Shown here in pieces: positions 56,601 to 64,000 of a stretch of DNA of 64,000 nt. The translations under genes and the position numbers were made by a program. Source of the stretch: G963704535 sp963704535 (GTDB lineage: Bacteria > Chloroflexota > Chloroflexia > Chloroflexales > Roseiflexaceae); the NCBI GenBank assembly GCA_963704535.1, contig OY969916.1:8494001-8558000 (forward strand), written 5' to 3'. The notes under the pieces were generated by a model. That model worked only from the letters and a program-made list of their open reading frames with translations, made no database searches and was not told where the DNA came from. Each line of letters opens with the position of its first letter. Position 1 is the first letter of the stretch.

Positions 56601-59462
56601 TTATAGCTGGCGCCGATCGCCAACCCGGTCGCGGCCCAGGGGCATGCGCCCGGCCACATTCCAGGGATGTGAGAAGCTCAGGTACCCCTCGGCCAGGTAG
56701 CTGCGGTTGAGCATCATCGCCACCAGCCGGCTGCCGCGGTCGAGCAAGCTATCGAAGCCGAGCCGCGCTTCGCCCACGCGGAAAGCGGCCCAGTATTCCT
56801 TGACCTCGAAAGAGGTGTGCGCCGGCTTCTCCAGGTCGACGATCCGCCGGACCCGATCGACAAACTCCCCGCGATCGTCGGGGGCCTGGCCGGCTTCGCT
56901 CGGCACCAGCACCGTGAAGCGGTGGGCGTTTTGCACCGTCGGCACAAGCACCGAGACGAACTGGATCCAGTCGCGCAGCGGCGTGGCCGCAGCCGGCAGG
57001 GCCGCAGGCGGCGTCACCTGGTCGAGGCTGGTGTAGGCGCGCTCGTGCGCCCGGCTCAACGCGGCGATGTTCCCATAGCGGTTGGTCAGGAAGTCGCGAT
57101 ATGCCTGCGCGTCGGCAGCGTCCACCGGCGCGTAGGTAAAGCCCAGCCCGGCGCGCAAGAATCGCTCCCAGTCGTCGGCGATCGCCGGCTGCGCCGGCCG
57201 GGTCGGCGGGAGCGTGATAGCGTCGAAGTCGGTGTAGGCGGTGCCCCAGGCCGCGTTGAGCGCCGCGATCGTGGCATACTGGCGCCTCAGATAGTCGCGA
57301 TATCGCGCGTGCAGCGGCTCGGGACCTTGCGCTGGGGTCCAGTCGGACACCTCCGTGGTCAGCCCCGGCCCCTCGATCTGGCTCGGATCGCCGAAGACTA
57401 CGCCGGGGGCCAGGCGGGTGCGGAACCGCTCGATAATCCGGATGGCCTGCGGTCGCTGGTCGTCGGTGCCCAGGTCGTCGAAGATCAACTCATCGGGGCA
57501 GGCGTCGGTCGCCAGCCGAATCGCGCGGATCAAGCCGGGCAGCGTGCCGCGCTCACTGAAGAGCTGCGGCGCGTGGGCCAGGAACAGCCGCTGCCGCGCC
57601 TCCTCCCAGTGCGGATCGAACACGACGCCGAACCAGCCGGCTAGCCACTCCAGGTACTCCGGCGGCACACTGCGTACGTCGAACAGGACCTGGATCGCCG
57701 CGATCTTGTCTTCGATCGAGGTGTACATGCCCTCCAGGTTGGCCAGGAATCGATCCAGGAACGCGGCCGACTGGGTGTCGTCGCGGTACACCGCCGGCAA
57801 ATAGTGATCCAGATACGAGAAGCGCGGGTAGTACGCGCGTAGCGCCCGCAGGCGCGGCGTGCTCCGCCCGTTGCCGCGCAGCGTCAGCTTCAGCTGTAGG
57901 AATCGACCGCGCGTACGCTGGAACAGCAGCTCCCAGGTCCCCTCGTTCTTGAGGGCCGATGCCCGCACAAACGGCAGCTCCGAGCCGTCGCCACGCCGGT
58001 ACAGGCGCGGCTCGGGCTGCCAGGCCGCGCCGGGCAGATCCTGCTCGGCGTTTGCGGCGCGGCTCCAGACCTGCACCTCGGCGTCGGGCGGGATGCAGCC
58101 GTCGAACAGCAGCCGGTGCCAGACGCAGTCCGGCTCGCGGCCGTCGAACGCCGGCCGGCTCGCGCGGTCGTCCACGTCGCGCCGCGCCGGCGTGAGGATC
58201 GTCAGCTCGGTCTCATAGCGCGGCCGCGGCTGCTCAACCAGTGGGATCCAGTCGCCACGCGAGTCGTAGTACGCCTGCGCCCCGGCGGCCACCAGCCCGC
58301 GCCCGCCGAACAGGCGCATTGGCCAGTACTCGGCCAGCGGCTTGAGCGCCAGTTGGCTGCCTTCCTTGGCAAGCGCAAACGCATACGTTTGGTTGCCGTC
58401 CTGCGACACGATCAGCGCCCGGCCAAGCGACTCGTCGGCCTCGTCGGCAGCAGCCGGCAGAAACGCCAGATCATGCCCGAGCAGCGAGAAGTGCGCCTGC
58501 GCCTGTTCCTCGACCGAGTGGCTCAGCTCGCGGGTCGAGACCGGGCTGCTGAGCCCCTGGCCGAGCGTGTAGCGCCAGATCTGGGAGAACGGCGGCCCAG
58601 GCTGGCCGTCGCCGCCGTTATCCAGCAGCAGCGCCGTCCCATCAGGCAGCGCCTCGACTGCTACTGGATCGCGCACGGTCGTTAGATCGAACGCCGCGTC
58701 AGGCCCGAAGGGGACCGCCGGGTCGCACCCTGGGATGCGCGGCGCCGAGCTGCCGTCGAGCGGGCTGAAGTCAGCCGGCTGCTCAGGCTCCTGCGGCAGC
58801 GGGCTGAGGCGCGTCACATCCAGGCGCCGGTCGAGCGCCCACAGCCGCGCTCCCGGCCCGTCCAGCCTGCGATCGAGAATCCAGACCCCGCCGCCGGGGA
58901 TGGGCGCCATGTCGAACGGAGCGAACGACACGGGCCAGACCATCTGCCGGGGCGCGTCGCCGGCGTGCAGATCGAACAGCAGCAGCCCCGCCGGCCGTAC
59001 GACGCCGACGACAAGATAATGCTCGGCGGTGACCGCCAGCCCGCGCAGCAGCAGCGGCGGCGGCTGGTCCGGCTCACACGGCTCGAAATCGCCGCCCGAC
59101 GTATCGCACTGGACGCCATCGCCCGTCGACCAGAACGGCGTGATCGCGCCGCTGCCGACCGATTTCACCATGATGCTCTGCTCGCGGTCGTCGATCCAGT
59201 ACCAGTTGCCATAGCGATCCGCGCCGGCCCCGCGCCGGTTCGACAGCCTGGGCGCGGCGTCCCTCGGCGCGGCCGTGAACCGGAAGACCTGCGCCGGCAA
59301 CGTCAACTCGCTCCGGCGGCTGTCCCAGCCGCGGGTGCGCAGCACCTCGTCGCTCGGTGCGCCGGCCCAATCGTCCGCCAGCCGGGTGCTGCGGTCGATC
59401 AGACAGGCGCCCCAGTCGTCTTTGCCGAGCAGCATATGGAAGCGTGTTCCGTTAGAGTCCAT
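56601..59462 (-). CDS. eCIS baseplate wedge, tail-protein-I-like (Afp12-like), with N-terminal propeller
   Basis: A 953-residue protein. ATG 59462 starts 2 bp after the stop of the gpJ-like gene, with GAGGAG 11 bases ahead; GTG 59474 lies on top of the ribosome site and is less likely. Residues 1-480 form repeated Trp/Tyr-rich strands with LLLFDLHAGDAPRQM and VWILDRRLDGPGARLWALDR, a propeller-like region. From about 545 the family signature of phage tail protein I is clear: DHYLPAVYRDDTQSAAFLDR, FLANLEGMYTSIEDKIAAIQ, LFDVRSVPPEYLEWLAGWFG and LFSERGTLPGLIRAIRLATD. It is expected to bridge the baseplate and fibre proteins. Confidence 0.85.
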   Translation of the reverse strand: MDSNGTRFHMLLGKDDWGACLIDRSTRLADDWAGAPSDEVLRTRGWDSRRSELTLPAQVFRFTAAPRDAAPRLSNRRGAGADRYGNWYWIDDREQSIMVKSVGSGAITPFWSTGDGVQCDTSGGDFEPCEPDQPPPLLLRGLAVTAEHYLVVGVVRPAGLLLFDLHAGDAPRQMVWPVSFAPFDMAPIPGGGVWILDRRLDGPGARLWALDRRLDVTRLSPLPQEPEQPADFSPLDGSSAPRIPGCDPAVPFGPDAAFDLTTVRDPVAVEALPDGTALLLDNGGDGQPGPPFSQIWRYTLGQGLSSPVSTRELSHSVEEQAQAHFSLLGHDLAFLPAAADEADESLGRALIVSQDGNQTYAFALAKEGSQLALKPLAEYWPMRLFGGRGLVAAGAQAYYDSRGDWIPLVEQPRPRYETELTILTPARRDVDDRASRPAFDGREPDCVWHRLLFDGCIPPDAEVQVWSRAANAEQDLPGAAWQPEPRLYRRGDGSELPFVRASALKNEGTWELLFQRTRGRFLQLKLTLRGNGRSTPRLRALRAYYPRFSYLDHYLPAVYRDDTQSAAFLDRFLANLEGMYTSIEDKIAAIQVLFDVRSVPPEYLEWLAGWFGVVFDPHWEEARQRLFLAHAPQLFSERGTLPGLIRAIRLATDACPDELIFDDLGTDDQRPQAIRIIERFRTRLAPGVVFGDPSQIEGPGLTTEVSDWTPAQGPEPLHARYRDYLRRQYATIAALNAAWGTAYTDFDAITLPPTRPAQPAIADDWERFLRAGLGFTYAPVDAADAQAYRDFLTNRYGNIAALSRAHERAYTSLDQVTPPAALPAAATPLRDWIQFVSVLVPTVQNAHRFTVLVPSEAGQAPDDRGEFVDRVRRIVDLEKPAHTSFEVKEYWAAFRVGEARLGFDSLLDRGSRLVAMMLNRSYLAEGYLSFSHPWNVAGRMPLGRDRVGDRRQL

Positions 59463-59464
59463 CG

Positions 59465-61852
59465 CTACTGACACTCCTCAGGGATCACCGGCACCGGCAA
59501 CGGCAGCGGCACCTGCCCGCCCGTGTCATCGCCTGTGCCGCCGCCTGTGCCGCCGCCTGTGCCGCCGCCCGTGCCGCCGCCCGTGCCGAGCGTCTGGCTG
59601 CGCAGCGTGTCAAGCGCCAGCGGCGTATCGAGTGCGACCGAGATGCCGAGCACCCGCGGCAACTGTAGCCCGACCATATCGATCTGGTCGTTCGTGGTGA
59701 GCGGCGCGCTCAAATCCTGATCCTGGGTGAGCAGCACCGGCTGCACGAGCAGCACACCCGGCACCCGGTTGGCGACCGCCTGGAGCTGAAGCGCGATCAC
59801 AGGTGTGCGTAGTGGCCAGCCTTGCCGCGCGGTTGAGTCCAGCGGCGACGGTGGAGCGGCATCGTCGCCACTATCGCCGGCCGACGGCAGTGGCGAGAGG
59901 AACGACAGCACTGCTTGTTTCACCGCCTCGCGCACCGTCGCCACGCTAGCCCCCGGCTCGACTCGGATGCCGATCGAGACCCAGATCTGCTTGTACTGCG
60001 GCCCGCGCAGAAAGACCTCGGTTGTAACCAGCCGGCGCGGATCGAGATAGGCACAGATCGCGTTCAGGAACAGCCGATCGGGCATGGGCGCGTCGGGCTG
60101 GAGCGGGTCGAACGATGGGATGACCATCAGCGTCACGGCGCCCGGCGCATCGCCCGGTGCGTTCGGCGGCAGATCGGGCTGGAATGTGGGCAGCACCTCA
60201 ACCCGGCCGATCGCGGCCCCCGGCGTGCGCAGGGCGATCGTCTTGAAGTCCTCGGCCGTCACCAGCCGGTCGTGGTGCTGTAAATAGCGCGCGATCTGCT
60301 TCTCGCCCTCGCGCGCCGTCTCGGCGTCGGCGCCGCCCCAGGTCGCCACCTCGTTCGTCACGCTGAAGCCCGCCGGCAGCGCCGGCCCGCCGTTGATCGC
60401 CCCGACGCCGACATTGCCGGCGCGGCCCATGCTGTAGTCGTAATCGGCGCGCAGGATGGCGTTGAACGGCGGGCGCGCGCCGCGCATACCGTCGCCGAAC
60501 CGAATCTCGCCACTCTCGGCGTTCAGCGCAAACACTGTCGCGGGCATCTTTTTCGGCGCCGCGACCCCCGGCGGCCGGCGCGGGTCAGGCACCCACACCT
60601 CGGCGCCGGCGCCGAGCAGGTCGTCGATCTCCGCCCAGGTCTCAGTCTTGTTATTGCTCGTAACGGTCAGACGAACCGAGCCAGGAATCACCGGCGTACG
60701 CGACAGCGTCACAACCTGGTCGGGAGCGCCGGTGCCTTGCGGCAGCACCTCGGCGGTCACATGGGCACGCTGGCGAACGAACGTCGTGTTGATCCCTGCC
60801 CACAGCAGGCGCAGGTCGCCTTGGCCGGCGGGCGCGCTCTGCGAGGCCAGCCGCACCCGCACCCAGGTGATCAGCCGGTCGCTCAAATTGGTATCTTCGA
60901 ACGACGGCGGCAGGTCGCCCACGCCCGGCTCAAGCGGCTCGATGTTGTCCCAGAGCACCAACTTGTCCTTCGCCGGCAGGGTCAGCTGCACCACGCCCGG
61001 CTCGGTCAGCACATCGCCGGTGGCGCGCGCCTCCAGCGTCCGGTAGTGCGGCTGGCGGTCGTCCTCCTCCAGCAGGCTGCCGCCGGCCGGGATCTCAAAG
61101 CGCAGCAGCGCGAGCGTATCGTCCTGGCGCCTGGCCGAGCCGCCCGGCGCGAGCACTGGCTGGAACTCGGTCAGCGCCGGCACGATACCCAGGCTGATTG
61201 TCTTGCCGGCCAGCTCGGCGCGCACATCGTCCAGCGAGCGATCCCGGTCGCTCGCCCGTTTCAGGAGGGCGATCCAGATCGAGCCGTCGGTTGTACCGGA
61301 AAACTTGACGCCGCTGCTGCCGGCGCCGGACGGCGTCAGCGGCACCGTCTCGTAGAGCGTGAACTTCGGCGTCGCTCCCTGCTTGCTGTATGAGAGATAC
61401 AGCTGCGTGTACAGATCGATCAGCTCGGACGAGGAAGAGGAGTCGGTGACCGACCGCTTGTAGACCACGCGCCACTCGATCGGCAGCACATCCAGCCCGG
61501 CCTCGGTGCGGAACGGCACTGGCCCGGCGCGCACCTCCAGGTTGCTGGGCAGCGTGACCGTGCTCAGCGGGCCGCGCTCGTTCGCGAACGTCGCCAGGCC
61601 GCGCGCCGAGGTGGCCGGCTGGAGCGGGATGCCCAGCAGCGTCAGGAATTTCTGCCGGTTGCGCTCGGGGATCTGGTTGCTGCGATACAGCAGGTTCTCG
61701 GTCAGAAACGCGAAAAGCTGGACCAGCGTCACCCCAGGGTCGCTGTCGTTGAAGTTGGTCCACTCCGGGTTATGCACCGGGATGCGGGCCAGCGCCTCAT
61801 CGAGCAAATCCTGGTATTTGCGATCGGATAGGTTTGGGATGTGCAGTGGCAT
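59465..61852 (-). CDS. eCIS baseplate assembly protein, gpJ/gp6-like (Afp11-like)
   Basis: A 795-residue protein. The start MPLHIPNLSDRKYQDLLDEA, then WTNFNDSDPGVTLVQLFAFL and TENLLYRSNQIPERNRQKFL, are diagnostic of large 'putative baseplate assembly' proteins in eCIS and R-type tail clusters. The C-terminal half has the J-like core: AINGGPALPAGFSVTN, EDFKTIALRTPGAAIGRVEV and FLNAICAYLDPRRLVTTEVF. The tail ends in a Gly/Thr microsatellite (four GGGT-type units) and a Pro-rich end. It forms the wedge ring around the spike. Upstream gp25 is 14 bp away. Confidence 0.9.
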   Translation of the reverse strand: MPLHIPNLSDRKYQDLLDEALARIPVHNPEWTNFNDSDPGVTLVQLFAFLTENLLYRSNQIPERNRQKFLTLLGIPLQPATSARGLATFANERGPLSTVTLPSNLEVRAGPVPFRTEAGLDVLPIEWRVVYKRSVTDSSSSSELIDLYTQLYLSYSKQGATPKFTLYETVPLTPSGAGSSGVKFSGTTDGSIWIALLKRASDRDRSLDDVRAELAGKTISLGIVPALTEFQPVLAPGGSARRQDDTLALLRFEIPAGGSLLEEDDRQPHYRTLEARATGDVLTEPGVVQLTLPAKDKLVLWDNIEPLEPGVGDLPPSFEDTNLSDRLITWVRVRLASQSAPAGQGDLRLLWAGINTTFVRQRAHVTAEVLPQGTGAPDQVVTLSRTPVIPGSVRLTVTSNNKTETWAEIDDLLGAGAEVWVPDPRRPPGVAAPKKMPATVFALNAESGEIRFGDGMRGARPPFNAILRADYDYSMGRAGNVGVGAINGGPALPAGFSVTNEVATWGGADAETAREGEKQIARYLQHHDRLVTAEDFKTIALRTPGAAIGRVEVLPTFQPDLPPNAPGDAPGAVTLMVIPSFDPLQPDAPMPDRLFLNAICAYLDPRRLVTTEVFLRGPQYKQIWVSIGIRVEPGASVATVREAVKQAVLSFLSPLPSAGDSGDDAAPPSPLDSTARQGWPLRTPVIALQLQAVANRVPGVLLVQPVLLTQDQDLSAPLTTNDQIDMVGLQLPRVLGISVALDTPLALDTLRSQTLGTGGGTGGGTGGGTGGGTGDDTGGQVPLPLPVPVIPEECQ

Positions 61853-61866
61853 AGGTCTCTCTCAGA

Positions 61867-62259
61867 CTACCCGGTCAGGGTCACCGTCAGACTGACGCGC
61901 TCGCGCGCCTGGGTGGCCACCAGCTTGTAGGTGATCGTCGCGATCGCCGCCTGGGTGTCGTCGGGGTCGGCCTCGACGACCACCTCCTCGACCCGCAGGC
62001 GCGGCTCCCAGGCCGCCAGCGCCTTAGCGATCCGGTCGGCGATCATGTGCTGGGTGGTGACATTGTTCGGCTCGAACAGAAACTCGCCCAGGCTGCCGCC
62101 GAACTCCGCCAGCATGATGCGTTCGCGCAGGTCGGTCAGCAGGATGACGCGCACGGCCTCGCGCACATTCACCTCACCCTCCGACCAGGCCCAGCGGCCA
62201 TCGGCCCCCAGCCGCGGCGGGAAGCTGATCCCGCGCCCTAAGAGCTTGCCTGCATCCAT
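61867..62259 (-). CDS. gp25-like baseplate protein (Afp9-like)
   Basis: A 130-residue protein of the GPW/gp25 family, which starts sheath assembly at the baseplate. Seen: the N-terminal LLGRGISFPPRLGADGRW, the core VREAVRVILLTDLRERIMLA, EFGGSLGEFLFEPNNVTTQH and the conserved EPR-type motif in WEPRLRVEEVVVEAD. AAGGAG is seven bases before ATG 62259, which shares a base with the stop of the preceding gene (TGATG). Length is normal for the family. Its presence at this position beside the gpJ homologue is the strongest sign that the cluster is a contractile injection system. Confidence 0.93.
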   Translation of the reverse strand: MDAGKLLGRGISFPPRLGADGRWAWSEGEVNVREAVRVILLTDLRERIMLAEFGGSLGEFLFEPNNVTTQHMIADRIAKALAAWEPRLRVEEVVVEADPDDTQAAIATITYKLVATQARERVSLTVTLTG

Positions 62260-64000
62260 CAGCCGCTCTCCTTGGCGCGAAACTTCGGCAGCGGGAAGCA
62301 GATCAAAAAGAACGGTAGCCAGTGAAAGATGAGGTCGAGCAAAGCCACAATAATGATCAGCAGGAGCAGCGCGCAGATCGTGATGATCGGGATCGAGAGC
62401 GAGCAGATCATGCCCTCCGGGCAGGACTTTGCGGCCGTCCCTGGGAGATCCTTGTGGAAAGGCCAGGGCAGCACCGACAACACCAAGTCGCCGAGCGTCA
62501 TGCCTTTCATCCGATCGATCTGGCCGCAGAGCATGTCGGAGATCATAAAGGCGGTATTTTTATCGAACTTGCGTAGGCCGGCCGGCGAGATATCGACCGG
62601 TAGCCCGATCCGGATCGGCCGCGCCGGGGCATCCGGGTCGAAGAAGCCGGCGATCTGGAACGCCGCGGTCGGGTCGCTGACCAGCGGCCCCGTCAGCGGG
62701 CCGCAGTTCGGGCGCTCGAACACGCAGCGGATGACGAACCAATCGCCGCCGCGCGGGTCGAGCACCGGCTGCGCGGCCAGTGGGGCCGGCGGCGCCGACG
62801 TAGCCGGCTGTTCGCGCAGCGCCGCATCGATCAGGTCTACCAGGTGGTCGAGCTGAATTTTCAGCGCCTCGGCTTTCTGTCTCGCAGTTTGGCCGGGCGG
62901 GGGCTGGAGCGTGCTCTGGGTCGGGTCGGCGAGCGGGAACAGGAACCCCGGCCAGGGGCTGCTCGGGCTGACGTTCTCCAGCGCCGTCCGATTGTACGGA
63001 TCGACCACACGCTCCAGCTTGTCCCCCACGCCGGTCGCATCGGCGGCCAGGAGGGCGGCGGGCAGCGAGCCAATGACAGCGTTCTCGTCGTAGTGGGTGC
63101 CCACGATCAGCACCTTTGCCAGCGCCGTATCAATGGTTGTCTTCTTCAGCTCGTCGAGCACCAGTGTCTCCGCGTTGCTCAGCAGACCCTCCTGCTGCGC
63201 GTCGCCGATCGCCGCCCAGACCTTCTTGAGGTACCGCTTCAGATAGGCGGCAAAGTCGAGCAGGATGTACCAGGAGACGATTTGAATCCCTTCGCGTGTC
63301 TCCCGCAGGATCTTGGTTGTATCCTTTAGCTTGAGCGGATCGGGCGAGTCAAGGATCTCTTTTGTCGCCGCCGCGAGGTCGATCTGGATCTTCCAGGGCT
63401 CGGTCACCTCCGCGCGCAGACGGATCTGGCGTGGGTCGGGTGTCGCGGGCGCGTGCTCGGGCGCGACACGCTCGGGCGCGCCGATATACGCCTCGCGCTT
63501 GCCGATCGGCACCATCCCGGCCAGCAACCTACGGCGACGGCCATCGTCGGCGTTAAAGGTTACGCCGAACAGCGGCAGTTGCTCCTCCTCCGGCATCAGT
63601 ATCTTTCGATCATCGTCGATCTTCTGCCAGCCGGCGCCGCGCCCCTCGCCGACAAACGCGTACTCGTCGCAGTTCACCAGGTCGCAGCGCGCAGCCGGGT
63701 CGCCGCTGGCCGAGCGCAGTCGGCGCACCACAAACGTCGCCCGCTCGCCATTGCCGGTGTCGAGCGTGCGGTCGGGCAGGCCAGGCACGCCGCACACCAG
63801 GCAGGTCGCGACCAGGTAGAAGCGCTGGTGAGCGGGCTGGTAGAGCTTCAGCTTCGGCGTCTCGGCGTCACCCACGGCTGAATCGCCGGTCGTGCTCGGC
63901 TGCGTGCCGGCTAGCGCGAGCGGATTCTTGCGCCGCTCCAGCGCGAGCCGCCGCCGCTCCAACGCCCGTTGGTAGGGCGGCAGCCGCTTCACCGCCGCGG
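62259..64000 (-). CDS. eCIS-cluster protein with C-terminal hydrophobic anchor, 5' end outside window
   Basis: The frame is open to the right edge, so the true start may lie beyond; the first visible candidate is GTG 63992, giving 577 residues. The N-terminus is very basic (RRRLALERRKNP). A CLVCGV and later paired-Cys region (CDLVNCDEYAF) could bind metal. The central region is mixed. The last 50 residues are strongly hydrophobic (SLSIPIITICALLLLIIIVA, then LLDLIFHWLPFFLICFPLP), able to cross or coat a membrane or fill the tube. It directly precedes gp25 (TGATG overlap). I recall similar hydrophobic-tail proteins in other eCIS clusters, but no function was identified. Confidence 0.6.
   Translation of the reverse strand, partial: AAVKRLPPYQRALERRRLALERRKNPLALAGTQPSTTGDSAVGDAETPKLKLYQPAHQRFYLVATCLVCGVPGLPDRTLDTGNGERATFVVRRLRSASGDPAARCDLVNCDEYAFVGEGRGAGWQKIDDDRKILMPEEEQLPLFGVTFNADDGRRRRLLAGMVPIGKREAYIGAPERVAPEHAPATPDPRQIRLRAEVTEPWKIQIDLAAATKEILDSPDPLKLKDTTKILRETREGIQIVSWYILLDFAAYLKRYLKKVWAAIGDAQQEGLLSNAETLVLDELKKTTIDTALAKVLIVGTHYDENAVIGSLPAALLAADATGVGDKLERVVDPYNRTALENVSPSSPWPGFLFPLADPTQSTLQPPPGQTARQKAEALKIQLDHLVDLIDAALREQPATSAPPAPLAAQPVLDPRGGDWFVIRCVFERPNCGPLTGPLVSDPTAAFQIAGFFDPDAPARPIRIGLPVDISPAGLRKFDKNTAFMISDMLCGQIDRMKGMTLGDLVLSVLPWPFHKDLPGTAAKSCPEGMICSLSIPIITICALLLLIIIVALLDLIFHWLPFFLICFPLPKFRAKESG

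Noticed and set aside
41234..64000. Prophage or T6SS
   Set aside because: No capsid, portal, terminase, integrase or lysis gene and no TssJLM were seen; the ATPase and cargo layout fit an eCIS better. The missing right side leaves some doubt.

Overview
The window is about 64 kb of GC-rich bacterial DNA. It most likely comes from a filamentous Chloroflexota of the Chloroflexia type (Roseiflexus/Kouleothrix-like). This is an inference from the gene content (LytR-CpsA-Psr protein, STAS sensor, secreted proteins ending in a YLPLV/YLPLI tail, large WD40 and CHAT proteins) and from the many short palindromic and heptamer repeats between genes. No rRNA or tRNA gene was recognised, so the assignment is not firm. 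Several conserved genes carry single-base frameshifts with all catalytic motifs kept. That pattern looks more like long-read indel errors than gene decay.

Left part (1-20.7 kb): a zincin-like hydrolase, two alpha/beta hydrolases, a secreted repeat protein, a DHA2-type drug exporter preceded by two small coupled genes, a lipoprotein, a small membrane coiled-coil protein, a membrane-STAS sensor and an LCP cell-envelope ligase. Next comes a methionine unit: promoter, SAM-I riboswitch, two terminator-like hairpins, metY and metX. The riboswitch carries a repeat element in its P3 loop. A metallo-beta-lactamase-fold hydrolase, a secreted subtilase, an amidase and an IS4-family insertion sequence follow. 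The gaps are packed with repeats.

Middle (20.7-35 kb): signalling and conflict-type genes. These are a leucine-rich-repeat Roco GTPase, a membrane HExxH protein, a secreted beta-propeller protein, and a two-gene operon encoding a CHAT-SIR2 protein and an nSTAND ATPase-WD40-TPR protein. The operon looks like an NTP-controlled abortive or apoptosis-like system.

Right part (35-64 kb): a + strand methyltransferase/glycosyltransferase gene, then a long minus-strand cluster read from the right edge leftwards. It encodes the baseplate and late part of an extracellular contractile injection system (eCIS): a C-terminally membrane-anchored protein, gp25, a gpJ-like baseplate protein, a tail-protein-I-like wedge with an N-terminal propeller, a fibre-like protein, a paralogue of the fibre protein's head domain, an Ig-like protein, a lipoprotein, an unknown protein and the AAA+ ATPase. 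A 1,034-residue cargo-like protein ending in an HNH nuclease domain follows, then a probable immunity gene, then two glycosyltransferase/methyltransferase fusion genes. Sheath, tube, spike and cap genes are not in the window and would be expected beyond the right edge.
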